This document shows, piece after piece, positions 14,368-23,524 of a stretch of 64,000 nucleotides of DNA. The stretch lies in assembly GCA_905234645.1 (NCBI GenBank), contig CAJOIS010000006.1, forward strand, positions 1-64,000. The letters run 5' to 3'. The notes under the pieces were generated by a model. That model saw nothing but the letters and a program-made list of their open reading frames with translations. It was not told where the DNA came from and made no database searches. Position numbers and translations under genes: made by a program. Numbering within the stretch: the first letter of the stretch is position 1; each line of letters starts with the position of its first letter. The DNA is from an uncultured Bacteroidales bacterium (GTDB taxonomy: Bacteria; Bacteroidota; Bacteroidia; Bacteroidales; F082).

Positions 14368-15791
14368 AACAGAAGAAACAACCCGAATACCTGGAAAACG
14401 TTGAAATCGTCGATGCCGGCAGCGAAGGCATGTCGGTGGCCAAACCCGAAGGCCGTGTCATCTTCATTCCCTTCGGAGTGCCCGGCGACGTGGTCAACAT
14501 CGAAGTCTTCAAAAAGAAGAAAAACTATTTCGAAGGACGCATCCGCAACATCAGGAAACCTTCCGAGAAACGTGTGGAGCCCGTGTGTCAGCACTTCGGC
14601 CTCTGCGGCGGCTGCAAATGGCAGCAGATGGACTACCAGTGGCAGATCCATTACAAGCAGAAGCAGGTGAAGGACAACTTTGACCGGATTGGGAAGGTGG
14701 TATACCCCGAAATGAAACCTATCTTGGGCTGTGAGAAACAGTATTACTACCGTAACAAGCTGGAATATGCCTTCTCGAACCGGAAATGGCTCATCGACGG
14801 GGCTCCGGCGGGGACCTATGGCGAGGACGACTGCAAGGGTCTCGGATTCCATTTGCCTCAGCTCTTCGACCGTGTGGTGGACATCGAGCAATGTCATCTG
14901 CAGGCCGATCCATCGAACGACATCCGGCTGTTTGTCCGCCAGTTCACCCTGGACCGCAAGCTTTCCTATTACAACGTCCGGCATCACGAGGGTCTGATGC
15001 GCAATTTGGTGATCCGTTGCAACTCCAAAGGCGAGTTCATGGTCATCCTCGTGATCAACGAGGAGAACGCCGTGATTCGCAACGAGCTGATTCCTGCCTT
15101 GGAACAGCGATTCCCTCAGGTCGTCTCCCTATTGCTGGTCATTAATAACAAATGCAACGATGTCATTAATGACTTGCCTTTCGAATGCCTGAAGGGCGAT
15201 CCCTATCTGTTGGAGACGATGGCTTCTCCCCGACCCGGTTTTCCCGACTTGAAGTTCCGCATCGGTCCCGTGTCGTTCTTCCAGACCAACGTTTATCAGG
15301 CCGAGAGGCTCTATAAGGCGGCTTTCGACCTGGCCGAGGTCAAAGGCGATGAGTTGATGTACGACCTTTATACGGGCACGGGCACCATCGCCCAGTATTT
15401 CTCGCGATTCGTAAAGCGTGTGGTGGGCATTGAATATGTGGAGGAAGCCATCGCCGACGCCAAGGTGAACGCCTCCATTAATGGCATTGACAACTGCACC
15501 TTCTTTGCCGGCGACATGGCCAAGATCTTTACCGATGAATTTATTGAGGCCAACGGTCGTCCCGACTTCATTGTGACCGACCCGCCCCGTGCGGGAATGG
15601 CCGAAAAGGTAGTTGAACAATTGCTTAAGATAAAAGCTCCTAAGATAGTGTATATCAGTTGTAATCCAGCGACGCAAGCGCGCGATTTACAATTGCTTTC
15701 GGCCGCTTACGACATCAAGGCCGTGCAGCCGGTGGACATGTTCCCGCACACCCAGCATGTGGAGAACATTACTTTGTTGGAATTAAAGTAG
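14364..15791 (+). CDS. rlmD: 23S rRNA (uracil-5-)-methyltransferase, RlmD/RumA type
   Basis: A SAM-dependent RNA methyltransferase of 475 residues. An N-terminal TRAM domain (about 8-65) is followed by a [4Fe-4S] cluster motif with Cys75, Cys81 and Cys84 (CX5CX2C), then the Rossmann methyltransferase domain: YDLYTGTGTIAQ (SAM binding), TDPPRAGM, and the catalytic Cys in VYISCNPATQARDL. The Cys spacing matches E. coli RlmD, which methylates U1939 of 23S rRNA; related TrmA-family enzymes act on other uridines, so the exact target is inferred. It overlaps nnr by 4 bases (ATGA) and is probably translated together with it. The 3' end overlaps the convergent aroK by 23 bases. Confidence 0.9.
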   Translation: MKQKKQPEYLENVEIVDAGSEGMSVAKPEGRVIFIPFGVPGDVVNIEVFKKKKNYFEGRIRNIRKPSEKRVEPVCQHFGLCGGCKWQQMDYQWQIHYKQKQVKDNFDRIGKVVYPEMKPILGCEKQYYYRNKLEYAFSNRKWLIDGAPAGTYGEDDCKGLGFHLPQLFDRVVDIEQCHLQADPSNDIRLFVRQFTLDRKLSYYNVRHHEGLMRNLVIRCNSKGEFMVILVINEENAVIRNELIPALEQRFPQVVSLLLVINNKCNDVINDLPFECLKGDPYLLETMASPRPGFPDLKFRIGPVSFFQTNVYQAERLYKAAFDLAEVKGDELMYDLYTGTGTIAQYFSRFVKRVVGIEYVEEAIADAKVNASINGIDNCTFFAGDMAKIFTDEFIEANGRPDFIVTDPPRAGMAEKVVEQLLKIKAPKIVYISCNPATQARDLQLLSAAYDIKAVQPVDMFPHTQHVENITLLELK

Positions 15792-16272
15792 CCAAGGTTT
15801 CAACGTCGCAATTTTCCCCTTTGAAGGTGAGTTGTGCCTGTTCATAGAAAGGTAACCTTTCTGCATAGTTGGCCTTGATGAAAGCCTCCAACTCCTCAGC
15901 GGGCCGGTCGTAGATCAACGGCCGTTTCACCTTGGATTGCGACAGCCGCATGACGGCCGATTCGGGGCTGATTTTCAAGAAGACGGTGAACCCGTTTTGG
16001 TTCATCCATTCCATGTTGTCGTTGAAGCATGCCGTTCCTCCTCCGGTGGCAATCACGGCGTTGTCGAATTTCAAGGTGTCGTGTAGGATCTGTGTCTCCA
16101 GCCTGCGGTAGAGGTCGGCATCGTACTTATGGAAGAAGTCGTTGATGGAGATCTTGAAGCGCTCCTCGAAGAGTCGGTCGGTGTCATAAGCCTCCCAGCC
16201 GAGCTTGTTGGCCAGCCGTTTCGAGGTGGTCGACTTGCCCGCGCCCATATATCCGACCAGGTAAATCCTCAT
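15769..16272 (-). CDS. aroK: Shikimate kinase
   Basis: Phosphorylates shikimate with ATP in aromatic amino-acid biosynthesis. The 167-residue protein has the P-loop GYMGAGKST (residues 7-15), the shikimate-binding DTD motif (YDTDRLFEE), Arg in the YRRLE block, ATGGGTA, and the lid region KRPLIYDRP. Length and motifs are standard. It follows a small lipoprotein gene by 15 bases and shares its promoter at 16597-16604. It is convergent with rlmD with a 23-base overlap of coding ends. Confidence 0.95.
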   Translation of the reverse strand: MRIYLVGYMGAGKSTTSKRLANKLGWEAYDTDRLFEERFKISINDFFHKYDADLYRRLETQILHDTLKFDNAVIATGGGTACFNDNMEWMNQNGFTVFLKISPESAVMRLSQSKVKRPLIYDRPAEELEAFIKANYAERLPFYEQAQLTFKGENCDVETLATLIPTK

Positions 16273-16287
16273 GCTGACAAGGGAGGA

Positions 16288-16578
16288 TTATTTTTTGTTC
16301 TTGCCGAAGTTGTCGAGCTCTTGCTGCAGCGTGTTGAGTTCTTGACGGAGTCTTCCGGTCTCCCTTCCATATTCGGCAATGATCTCGGGCGAGCCGTACA
16401 CACACGACATCTCACGCTCTTCGACGATTGCCTTCAGCTTTTCGACTTTGGCTTTCAATTCCTTTTTGGTCATCTTCTGGCCATTAATCTCAACGGTTTT
16501 GCTTGAGCAGCAGGCACCAACAACCAAGGTAGCCAAGGCTAACACGCCAATCCAAGTCTTTCTGAATACTTTTTTCAT
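16288..16578 (-). CDS. Small coiled-coil lipoprotein
   Basis: A 96-residue lipoprotein: signal ending in the lipobox VGAC (Cys23, followed by a second Cys), then a short NGQKMTKKELKAKVEKLKA helix and a second helix (RLRQELNTLQQELDNFGK) that looks coiled-coil. No enzyme motif. It is probably anchored to the periplasmic face of the envelope. It is the first gene of a two-gene unit with aroK, with a -7 box 18 bases before its ATG. Function unknown. Confidence 0.75.
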   Translation of the reverse strand: MKKVFRKTWIGVLALATLVVGACCSSKTVEINGQKMTKKELKAKVEKLKAIVEEREMSCVYGSPEIIAEYGRETGRLRQELNTLQQELDNFGKNKK

Positions 16579-16596
16579 GGTTCAAAGATTTGCTTG

Positions 16597-16604
16597 CAAA
16601 GATA
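16597..16604 (-). promoter_or_regulatory. -7 promoter box for the lipoprotein-aroK unit
   Basis: TATCTTTG on the minus strand, exact consensus, 18 bases upstream of the ATG at 16578. Confidence 0.65.
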
Positions 16605-16694
16605 CATTAAAAAATGAATCTTGTCAACAAGTTTATCAACATCCGGTGTTGATAAATCAACCTATTTTCGAATTCCATTAACGGCCGAAAACCT

Positions 16695-16702
16695 TATTTT
16701 TG
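16695..16702 (+). promoter_or_regulatory. -7 promoter box for the giant secreted protein
   Basis: TATTTTTG fits TAnnTTTG. It leaves a 66-base AT-rich leader before the ATG at 16769, longer than for neighbouring genes. Confidence 0.55.
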
Positions 16703-16768
16703 TAAAATTCAATATCTAGGAAGAATAAATAGTAAATAGTTCAATATCAAATCATTAAAATTAATCCT

Positions 16769-19700
16769 ATGAAAAGAAAGTTTACTTTGCTGACAGCAGT
16801 GTTGATGCTGCTTTCAGGACTCGTTTGGGGACAGACGAGGACCGAAGCCTCGGTTACCTTCTCCGAGCTCGGCTATCAAAACGCCCAGAGTTTGGATGGC
16901 GTTTCCATCAGTTTGGATGCTAACATAACCATTCAATTCGACAAAGGCACTGGTTCAACGGCTCCTGCCTATTACAACACCGGAACAGCCGCGCGTTTGT
17001 ATGGAGGCAATACCTTGACCATTACTCCATCCTCTGGAACTACGATTACGGCAATGACTTTGACATTCAGTTCAACGAGTAATGTGGGATCGCTAAGCGC
17101 ATCAACAGGCAGTTATTCTGTAAGTTCTACTACGGGATCGTGGAGCGGTTCGGTGAGCGATGACCTAATCATCACCAATACGGCTAGCAGTGGCCATGCC
17201 CGTATCAAAGTGTTGTCAGTCACCTATACATCAAGTGGTAGCGGCACACAAACCGTCGCCACGCCGACCTTCGATCCTGCCGGAGGCAACTATAACACCG
17301 CGCAGGACGTGACCATCGCTTGCACCACCCAGGGTGCCACCATCCACTACACCCTCGACGGAAGCACACCCACCACGAGCAGCGCCACCTATTCCTCGCC
17401 CATCGCCATCAGCACGACCACCACGGTGAAAGCCATGGCCGTGAAGACCGGCATGACCAACAGCAGCGTGGCCACTGCCACCTACACCTTCCCTACCGTG
17501 TATGCCAACATCGCCGCCTGGAAGGCCGACCACACCGCCAACAACACCACCGTTTCGATGATCTCCGGCGACCTGACTGCCGTTTACCAAAATGGCAACA
17601 GCCTCTATGTCCAGGATAACACCGGCGCCCTGCTCATCTACGGTTCTGTGGGCAAGACCTATAATAATGGTGATGTCATCAGCGGTGGCATTGCCGGTAC
17701 CTCTTCACTTTACAACGGCACCATTGAGTTCATTCCCACTGGCACCTTCCCGGATGGCGTTACTGGCACAGCCGTGCAGCCCACCGTTGTTACCGCAGCC
17801 CAGGTCGTTGCCAACTACGACAACTACGCCGGTTATCTAGTGAAGATGGAAGGCATCACCTTCAATGCCGACCACACCTTCGCCACCAACAACAATACTG
17901 GCAGGACCACGACCTTCACCCAAGGCGAGACCACCTATACCTGCTACGACTCGTTCAAGGTCCTGGCCGGCCTCGAAGTCACCGAAGGCGAGCAAGCCGA
18001 CATCATCGGTCTGGTGGGATGCTACAACACCACCCGTCAGATCTTCCCCAGGTCGACTGACGACATCATCCCGAACACCACACCCCAGACTCAGGACACT
18101 GTGGCCACCCCGACCTTCACCCCTGCCGGAGGCACCTACACCGAAGCCCAAACGGTGACCATCGCCTGCACCACCCAGGATGCCACCATCTACTACACCA
18201 CCGATGGCACCGACCCGGTCGTGGCCGCCTCGGGTGTCAACGGAACGCCATACACCCAAGCCTTCACCATCAGCGCTACCACCACTGTGAAAGCCATCGC
18301 GGTGAAAGATAACATGATCGACAGCGAAATCGCCACTGCGGTCTATACCATCGAGGAACCCACACCCGCTGTTGAGACCTCCTACACCCTGATCACCCAT
18401 GCCAACGCCTTGATCTCAGGCGACAAATACATCATCGTGGGTATCAAAGGCGAAGACTACAAAGCCATGGGCAAGCAAAACACCAACAACCGCCCGGCCA
18501 TCACGGTCACACCCGCCAACAACGTCATCACCCTGGTCCCCGCCAATGCAGCGGGCATGGACAACACCGTGTATGAACTCACCTTGGGCCAGGAAAACAA
18601 CTATTGGACCCTGTATTCCGCCGCCGACAGCGGCTATCTCTATGCTGCCAGTTCTTCATCCAACTATCTGAAGACCCAGGCACAGAACGACGCCAACGGC
18701 CAGTGGACCATCGAAATCGCCTCTGACGGCAAGGCCACCATCAAGGCACAAGGCACCAACACCCGCAACTGGATCCGACTCAACAGCAACGGATCGCCCT
18801 TCGCTTGCTACGGTTCGGGACAACTCGACGTCTACCTGTACAAAGCAGGTGACGTTCCCACCCCGCCGGCACCCACCAACTATACGGTCAGCATCGCCGA
18901 CGGCATCACCAACGGCACCGTGACCGCCAATCCCACCACGGCTCTCGAAGGCGACACCATCTATGTGAACGCCACGCCGGCTACGAACTATGAGCTCACC
19001 ACCTTGACCTACACCTACACGGGTGTGGCCAATCCCATCAACATTGAGAACGGTTGGTTCCTCATGCCGGCCGCCGATGTCACCGTCAACGCCACCTTCA
19101 CCCAGATGCAGACCGTGGCCACCCCGGTGCTGAGCCTCGCCACCGGCACCTACATCCAAGCCCAGGAAGTCAGCATCACCTGCAACACCGACGGTGCCAC
19201 CATCTACTACACCCTCGACGGCAGCGACCCGACCCTGAACAGCAACGTCTACGCACAGGCATTCAGCGTCAGCACCACCACCACGGTGAAAGCCATGGCC
19301 GTCAAGGAAGGACTCATCAACAGCGCCATTGCCTCGGCCACCTACACCTTCCCCGAACTCATGACAATGGCTGAAGCCAAAGCCTTGAGCAACAACCAAT
19401 ATGCATTGGTCCAAGGCGTGGTGACCTTCATCGACGGACGTAACGTCTATGCCCAGGATTCCACCACTGGTATCGACCTCTACCTGAACAACAACACCGT
19501 CCCCAGCACCCTCGCCCTTGGCGACATGGTGTTGGCCTATGGTAAGAGAGCCGCCTACAACGGCCTGATCGAACTCTCAGGCATCAACGGAGGCAACGCC
19601 AACCAGTTTGTGGTGCTCTCCAGCGGCAACGAACTCCCCGAGGCTGAAAAGACCATCGCCGAGATTCAGGCCGACTTCCAGAGCGGTGCCAACCTGCTGC

Positions 19701-22700
19701 AGTCGACCCGTGTCAAGATCGTGGGAGCCATCATCGGTGCCATCAACACCAACGGCAACACCCCCATCACCCAAGGCGAAAACACGCTGAACCTCTATAA
19801 GATGCCCGTTGTCGAGGATCTGCTCGAAAACGACATCGTTACCGTGACGGGTGTCATCGGTTGCTATAACAACCCCCAACTCCGCATTGCCGATGCCGCC
19901 GATGTCACCTTCGAACATCCCGTCTATCCTACCTTGGTGGCTACCCCCAACACCCTGGAGGGCTTCAGCTACACATACGACGAAGGTCCTTCGCAGGTCA
20001 AGAGCTTCATCCTAAATGCCAGCCACATTGAAGGTACTACCTATATCTTTCCTTCGGAGAACTTCCAGATCTCTTCGACGGGCAGTGAGAACTTCATCCC
20101 TGAAAACCGTATCAAGATCAATGGCGGCGTCAACTACCACATCACCGTCTATGTCCGCCTGAAAGCCGGTCTCGAAATCGGTACATACACTGAGAGCCTC
20201 TATGCCTGCTCGCTCAACGCCGACACCATCTACGTTGGCGTCAGCGGCAGCGTCACCGAGCCACTGCCGCCCGTACAGGCCAGCGACTATGTGCATGTGA
20301 GCGAACTCTCGCAGTTGAACAACGGCGCCAAGGTCATCTTCGCCGCCCGTTTCGACGACAATGCCGAGTCGTACTATGCCATGACGAACCACATCTCCGG
20401 TAAGATCGACGGTGTGCTGTTCACCAGTGCCACGCTGCCTACCGGCGGCATCAGCCTGCCCACCACCATCGCCGACGCCGACAGCCTCTATTACTGGACG
20501 GTCGACACCGATGGAAGCAACTACACCTTCACCAATGCCGAAGGCAATGTGCTGGGCTACAACAGCGGCACCAACTTCACCACCGGTGGCAACAACACCG
20601 CTTGGACCATCGAGTCGGGCACTTCCGACCCAGGTTCCATGGTTCCGGAGTATCAAGGCTTCGTGGTGACCAACGCCAACAGCACAGGCAGGGCCTTTGC
20701 CATCAACGACACCTACCACAGCTTCGGCGCTTATTCCAAGTCGAACATGACCGGTAGCAACGCGGCTGGCTACAACTTCTACCTCGACATGTTCGTCATC
20801 TCCGGCACCGGCACCATGGTGTGCGCTACGCCCACCTTCTCGCCTGCCGCCGGTACCTACTACGAGGCGCAAGAGATCACCATCAGCTGCGCCACGAGCG
20901 ATGCCACCATCTACTACACCCTCGATGGCACTGATCCTACCGCCAACAGCACGGTCTACACCGAGCCCTTCACCCTCGCCGAGAACACCACTGTGAAGGC
21001 CATCGCCATGAAGGAAGGCTACGAGGACAGTGAGATCGCCGAAGCCGAATACGTGTTCATCCTCGATGCTGTGACCATCTTCGAACAAGACTGGGAAGGT
21101 GACATGAACGGCTGGACCTTTGTCAGCGTGGAAGGCAACAAGCCTTGGACCATCGGACAATACCAGGGTAACCACTATGCCAACGCCAACGGATACAACG
21201 GCGGCGTCAACGAGCAGTGGTGCATCTCGCCCGCCTTCAGCCTCGATCTGTACAGCGACGTGTCGCTCACCTTCATGAACGCCAAGAACTACACCGGTCC
21301 CGACATGCAGCTGTTCTTCTCGAACGACTACGACGGTGCCGACCCGACCACGGCCAACTGGACTGAGCTGACCTTCGAGATGTCGACCGGCGGCTATGCC
21401 TGGGTCGAATCAGGTGTTATCGAGCTCTCCGACTTCACCGGCGACGAGTGCTATATCGGCTTCAAGTACACCTCCACTGAGACCGAGGCTGCCGCTTGGG
21501 AAGTCGACGACATCCTGCTGATGGGCTTCACTTCCGACCCCGTGCTGACCGTCACCCCGCTCACCCTGACCTTCACCTATACCGAAGGCAACGGTCCTTC
21601 CAACGAACAGACCATCACCATCACTGGCTATAACCTGACGGAGAACGTCATCCTGACAATCGACAGTGATGAGTTTGAGATGTCCGACGCCTCAGGCGAT
21701 GACTTCGATCCCATGGATGAATACGAGATTGAGGTTTACGAAGGTGCCATCGATGAAGTGGTTTATGTGAGACTGGCCGAAGGCCTCGCAGAGGGTACCT
21801 ACACTGCTACCATCACTGTTGAATCGGAACTCGACGATATCACCGTTGAGCTGAGCGGCACTGTGAACGAGCCCGTCCAAGGCGGCGACTGGAACCGTAT
21901 CGGTTCGCTGGCCGACCTCCATGACGGCGACCATGTGGTCATCGCCTCGCGTTACGACGCCACGGTGGGCGACGGCTACTATGCCATGACTGCCGAGGTC
22001 TCCGGCAAGCCCGACGGCGTGCTCTTCACCTCGGTGAACGAAAACGGTATCGAGACCCTGCCCGATGAGATCGTGGCCGACATTGAGACCTTCGTGTGGA
22101 CTGTCACCGTCAACGACACCATCATCACCCTTACCAACGCCGCAGGCGCCATGCTGGGCTACAGCAGCAGCACCAACTTCGCCGGCGACACCAACACCGA
22201 GTGGGGCATCACCTTCGGCACTTCCGGTGAGAATGCCATGGTACCCAACTACAGCGGCTTCGTCATCACCAACGCCACCACCACCAACCGTGGCATCGCC
22301 CAGAACGCCAACCACAAGTTCGGCGCCTACTCCACCAGCAACATCAACAACGCCGACTATAACTTCTACCAAGACCTCTTCGTGCTGGGCGGCTCGGCCA
22401 CCCAGACCGTAGCCACCCCGGTGTTCAGCGTGGCTTCGGGCACCTATTACGAGGAGTTCGACGTGGAGATCACCTGCGCCACCGAAGGTGCCACCATCTA
22501 CTACACCAACGACGGTAGCGATCCTACGGCTGAGTCGATGGTCTACGACGGTCCCATTCACGTGGATGAAGACGTCACCCTCAAGGCCATCGCCATGTTG
22601 GAAGGCTATGAGGACAGCGGCATCGCCACGGTCACCTACGAGGTGGTCACCGGCGTCGCCATCATCCTCGACCAGGATTGGGAGGGTGAGATGAACGGCT

Positions 22701-23374
22701 GGACCTTCGTCACCGTCGAGGGCAACAAGCCCTGGAACGTGTCGTCGTACGGCGGCAACTATTACGCTTATGCCAACGGCTACAACGATGATGTCAACAA
22801 CGAGCAATGGTGCATCTCGCCGGCCTTCGACCTCACCTATTATACCAATGTGATTCTGACCTTCCGCAATGCCAAGAACTACAACGGTCCGGATCTGGAG
22901 CTGTACTTCTCCACCGACTACGACGGACAGGATCCCACCAATGCTGTGTGGCACCAGCTCTCGTTTGAGATGTCGACGGGTGGTTACGCTTGGACCGAGT
23001 CGGGTGAGATCTCGCTCGATGCCTACCGCAGCGACAACTGCTACCTCGGCTTCCGTTACATCAGCACCCTCGACGAAGGTGCCGCTGCTTGGGAGGTCGA
23101 CGACATCCTTGTCACCGGCACGGCTTACGATGCCGTGGGCGAGACTTCGCTGACGGGTGTCGGTCTCTGGAATGCGGGTGACGAGATCTTCGTGGAGAAC
23201 AACACCAACGGCAACTTGCAGATGGTGGTGTTCAACCTGCTGGGTCAGCCGGTCTACACCCAGACCGTCGGCGCGGGTAGTGTGAGATTCTCGCACAACC
23301 TGGCCTCTGGCCTCTATGTGGTCACCTTGATGAACAGCAAGGACCGCATGGCAGTGAAGATGATCGTTAGATAA
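16769..23374 (+). CDS. Giant secreted multidomain surface protein with T9SS tail (2201 aa)
   Basis: Signal peptide 1-22 (MKRKFTLLTAVLMLLSGLVWGQ). Domains in rough order: unnamed beta-sandwich 23-155; chitobiase C-terminal-like (CHB_HEX_C_1) units at about 160-245, 442-535, 780-868, 1350-1430 and 1878-1958 (each VATP.F..A.GTY..AQ.V.I.C.T.GATIYYT.DG); OB-fold-like domains ~246-435 and ~870-1050 (YVQDNTGALLIYG, YAQDSTTGIDLYL); an InlB-like repeat ~705-775; BACON-like domains ~1053-1165 and ~1590-1700; two choice-of-anchor-J jelly rolls ~1432-1588 and ~1960-2115 (FEQDWEGDMNGWTF). The last ~65 residues (VVFNLLGQPVYTQ...ASGLYVV...MAVKMIVR) are a type A T9SS tail. No catalytic domain is recognised; an adhesive or carbohydrate-binding surface role is likely. 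Residues 1053-1588 and 1588-2117 look like an internal duplication. Confidence 0.85.
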   Translation: MKRKFTLLTAVLMLLSGLVWGQTRTEASVTFSELGYQNAQSLDGVSISLDANITIQFDKGTGSTAPAYYNTGTAARLYGGNTLTITPSSGTTITAMTLTFSSTSNVGSLSASTGSYSVSSTTGSWSGSVSDDLIITNTASSGHARIKVLSVTYTSSGSGTQTVATPTFDPAGGNYNTAQDVTIACTTQGATIHYTLDGSTPTTSSATYSSPIAISTTTTVKAMAVKTGMTNSSVATATYTFPTVYANIAAWKADHTANNTTVSMISGDLTAVYQNGNSLYVQDNTGALLIYGSVGKTYNNGDVISGGIAGTSSLYNGTIEFIPTGTFPDGVTGTAVQPTVVTAAQVVANYDNYAGYLVKMEGITFNADHTFATNNNTGRTTTFTQGETTYTCYDSFKVLAGLEVTEGEQADIIGLVGCYNTTRQIFPRSTDDIIPNTTPQTQDTVATPTFTPAGGTYTEAQTVTIACTTQDATIYYTTDGTDPVVAASGVNGTPYTQAFTISATTTVKAIAVKDNMIDSEIATAVYTIEEPTPAVETSYTLITHANALISGDKYIIVGIKGEDYKAMGKQNTNNRPAITVTPANNVITLVPANAAGMDNTVYELTLGQENNYWTLYSAADSGYLYAASSSSNYLKTQAQNDANGQWTIEIASDGKATIKAQGTNTRNWIRLNSNGSPFACYGSGQLDVYLYKAGDVPTPPAPTNYTVSIADGITNGTVTANPTTALEGDTIYVNATPATNYELTTLTYTYTGVANPINIENGWFLMPAADVTVNATFTQMQTVATPVLSLATGTYIQAQEVSITCNTDGATIYYTLDGSDPTLNSNVYAQAFSVSTTTTVKAMAVKEGLINSAIASATYTFPELMTMAEAKALSNNQYALVQGVVTFIDGRNVYAQDSTTGIDLYLNNNTVPSTLALGDMVLAYGKRAAYNGLIELSGINGGNANQFVVLSSGNELPEAEKTIAEIQADFQSGANLLQSTRVKIVGAIIGAINTNGNTPITQGENTLNLYKMPVVEDLLENDIVTVTGVIGCYNNPQLRIADAADVTFEHPVYPTLVATPNTLEGFSYTYDEGPSQVKSFILNASHIEGTTYIFPSENFQISSTGSENFIPENRIKINGGVNYHITVYVRLKAGLEIGTYTESLYACSLNADTIYVGVSGSVTEPLPPVQASDYVHVSELSQLNNGAKVIFAARFDDNAESYYAMTNHISGKIDGVLFTSATLPTGGISLPTTIADADSLYYWTVDTDGSNYTFTNAEGNVLGYNSGTNFTTGGNNTAWTIESGTSDPGSMVPEYQGFVVTNANSTGRAFAINDTYHSFGAYSKSNMTGSNAAGYNFYLDMFVISGTGTMVCATPTFSPAAGTYYEAQEITISCATSDATIYYTLDGTDPTANSTVYTEPFTLAENTTVKAIAMKEGYEDSEIAEAEYVFILDAVTIFEQDWEGDMNGWTFVSVEGNKPWTIGQYQGNHYANANGYNGGVNEQWCISPAFSLDLYSDVSLTFMNAKNYTGPDMQLFFSNDYDGADPTTANWTELTFEMSTGGYAWVESGVIELSDFTGDECYIGFKYTSTETEAAAWEVDDILLMGFTSDPVLTVTPLTLTFTYTEGNGPSNEQTITITGYNLTENVILTIDSDEFEMSDASGDDFDPMDEYEIEVYEGAIDEVVYVRLAEGLAEGTYTATITVESELDDITVELSGTVNEPVQGGDWNRIGSLADLHDGDHVVIASRYDATVGDGYYAMTAEVSGKPDGVLFTSVNENGIETLPDEIVADIETFVWTVTVNDTIITLTNAAGAMLGYSSSTNFAGDTNTEWGITFGTSGENAMVPNYSGFVITNATTTNRGIAQNANHKFGAYSTSNINNADYNFYQDLFVLGGSATQTVATPVFSVASGTYYEEFDVEITCATEGATIYYTNDGSDPTAESMVYDGPIHVDEDVTLKAIAMLEGYEDSGIATVTYEVVTGVAIILDQDWEGEMNGWTFVTVEGNKPWNVSSYGGNYYAYANGYNDDVNNEQWCISPAFDLTYYTNVILTFRNAKNYNGPDLELYFSTDYDGQDPTNAVWHQLSFEMSTGGYAWTESGEISLDAYRSDNCYLGFRYISTLDEGAAAWEVDDILVTGTAYDAVGETSLTGVGLWNAGDEIFVENNTNGNLQMVVFNLLGQPVYTQTVGAGSVRFSHNLASGLYVVTLMNSKDRMAVKMIVR

Positions 23375-23420
23375 TATCTTTGACGCGATGCGTCAATGGC
23401 GGAAGCCAGCCACGCATCGC

Positions 23421-23524
23421 GTCATTGCGAGCGGAGCATAGCGAAGCGAAGCAATCCAACCTGACCCTAACAGGGATTATTCAGGTTGGATTGCTTCGCT
23501 TCGCTATGCTCCGCTCGCAATGAC
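23421..23524. repeat. Perfect palindrome (44-bp arms), MITE/REP-like
   Basis: Arms 23421-23464 and 23481-23524 are exact reverse complements (GTCATTGCGAGCGGAGCATA...), with a 16-base spacer that itself contains CCCTaacAGGG. The left arm is the same element as at 13065 in nnr. It sits between two convergent genes and could stop transcription from both sides. It also supplies the last codons and stop of the fucosidase gene. Confidence 0.9.

Noticed and set aside
21692-23296. Long open antisense frame (534 codons) opposite the giant secreted protein
   Set aside because: The same codon-bias effect; the sense strand has recognisable domains and a T9SS tail through this whole stretch.
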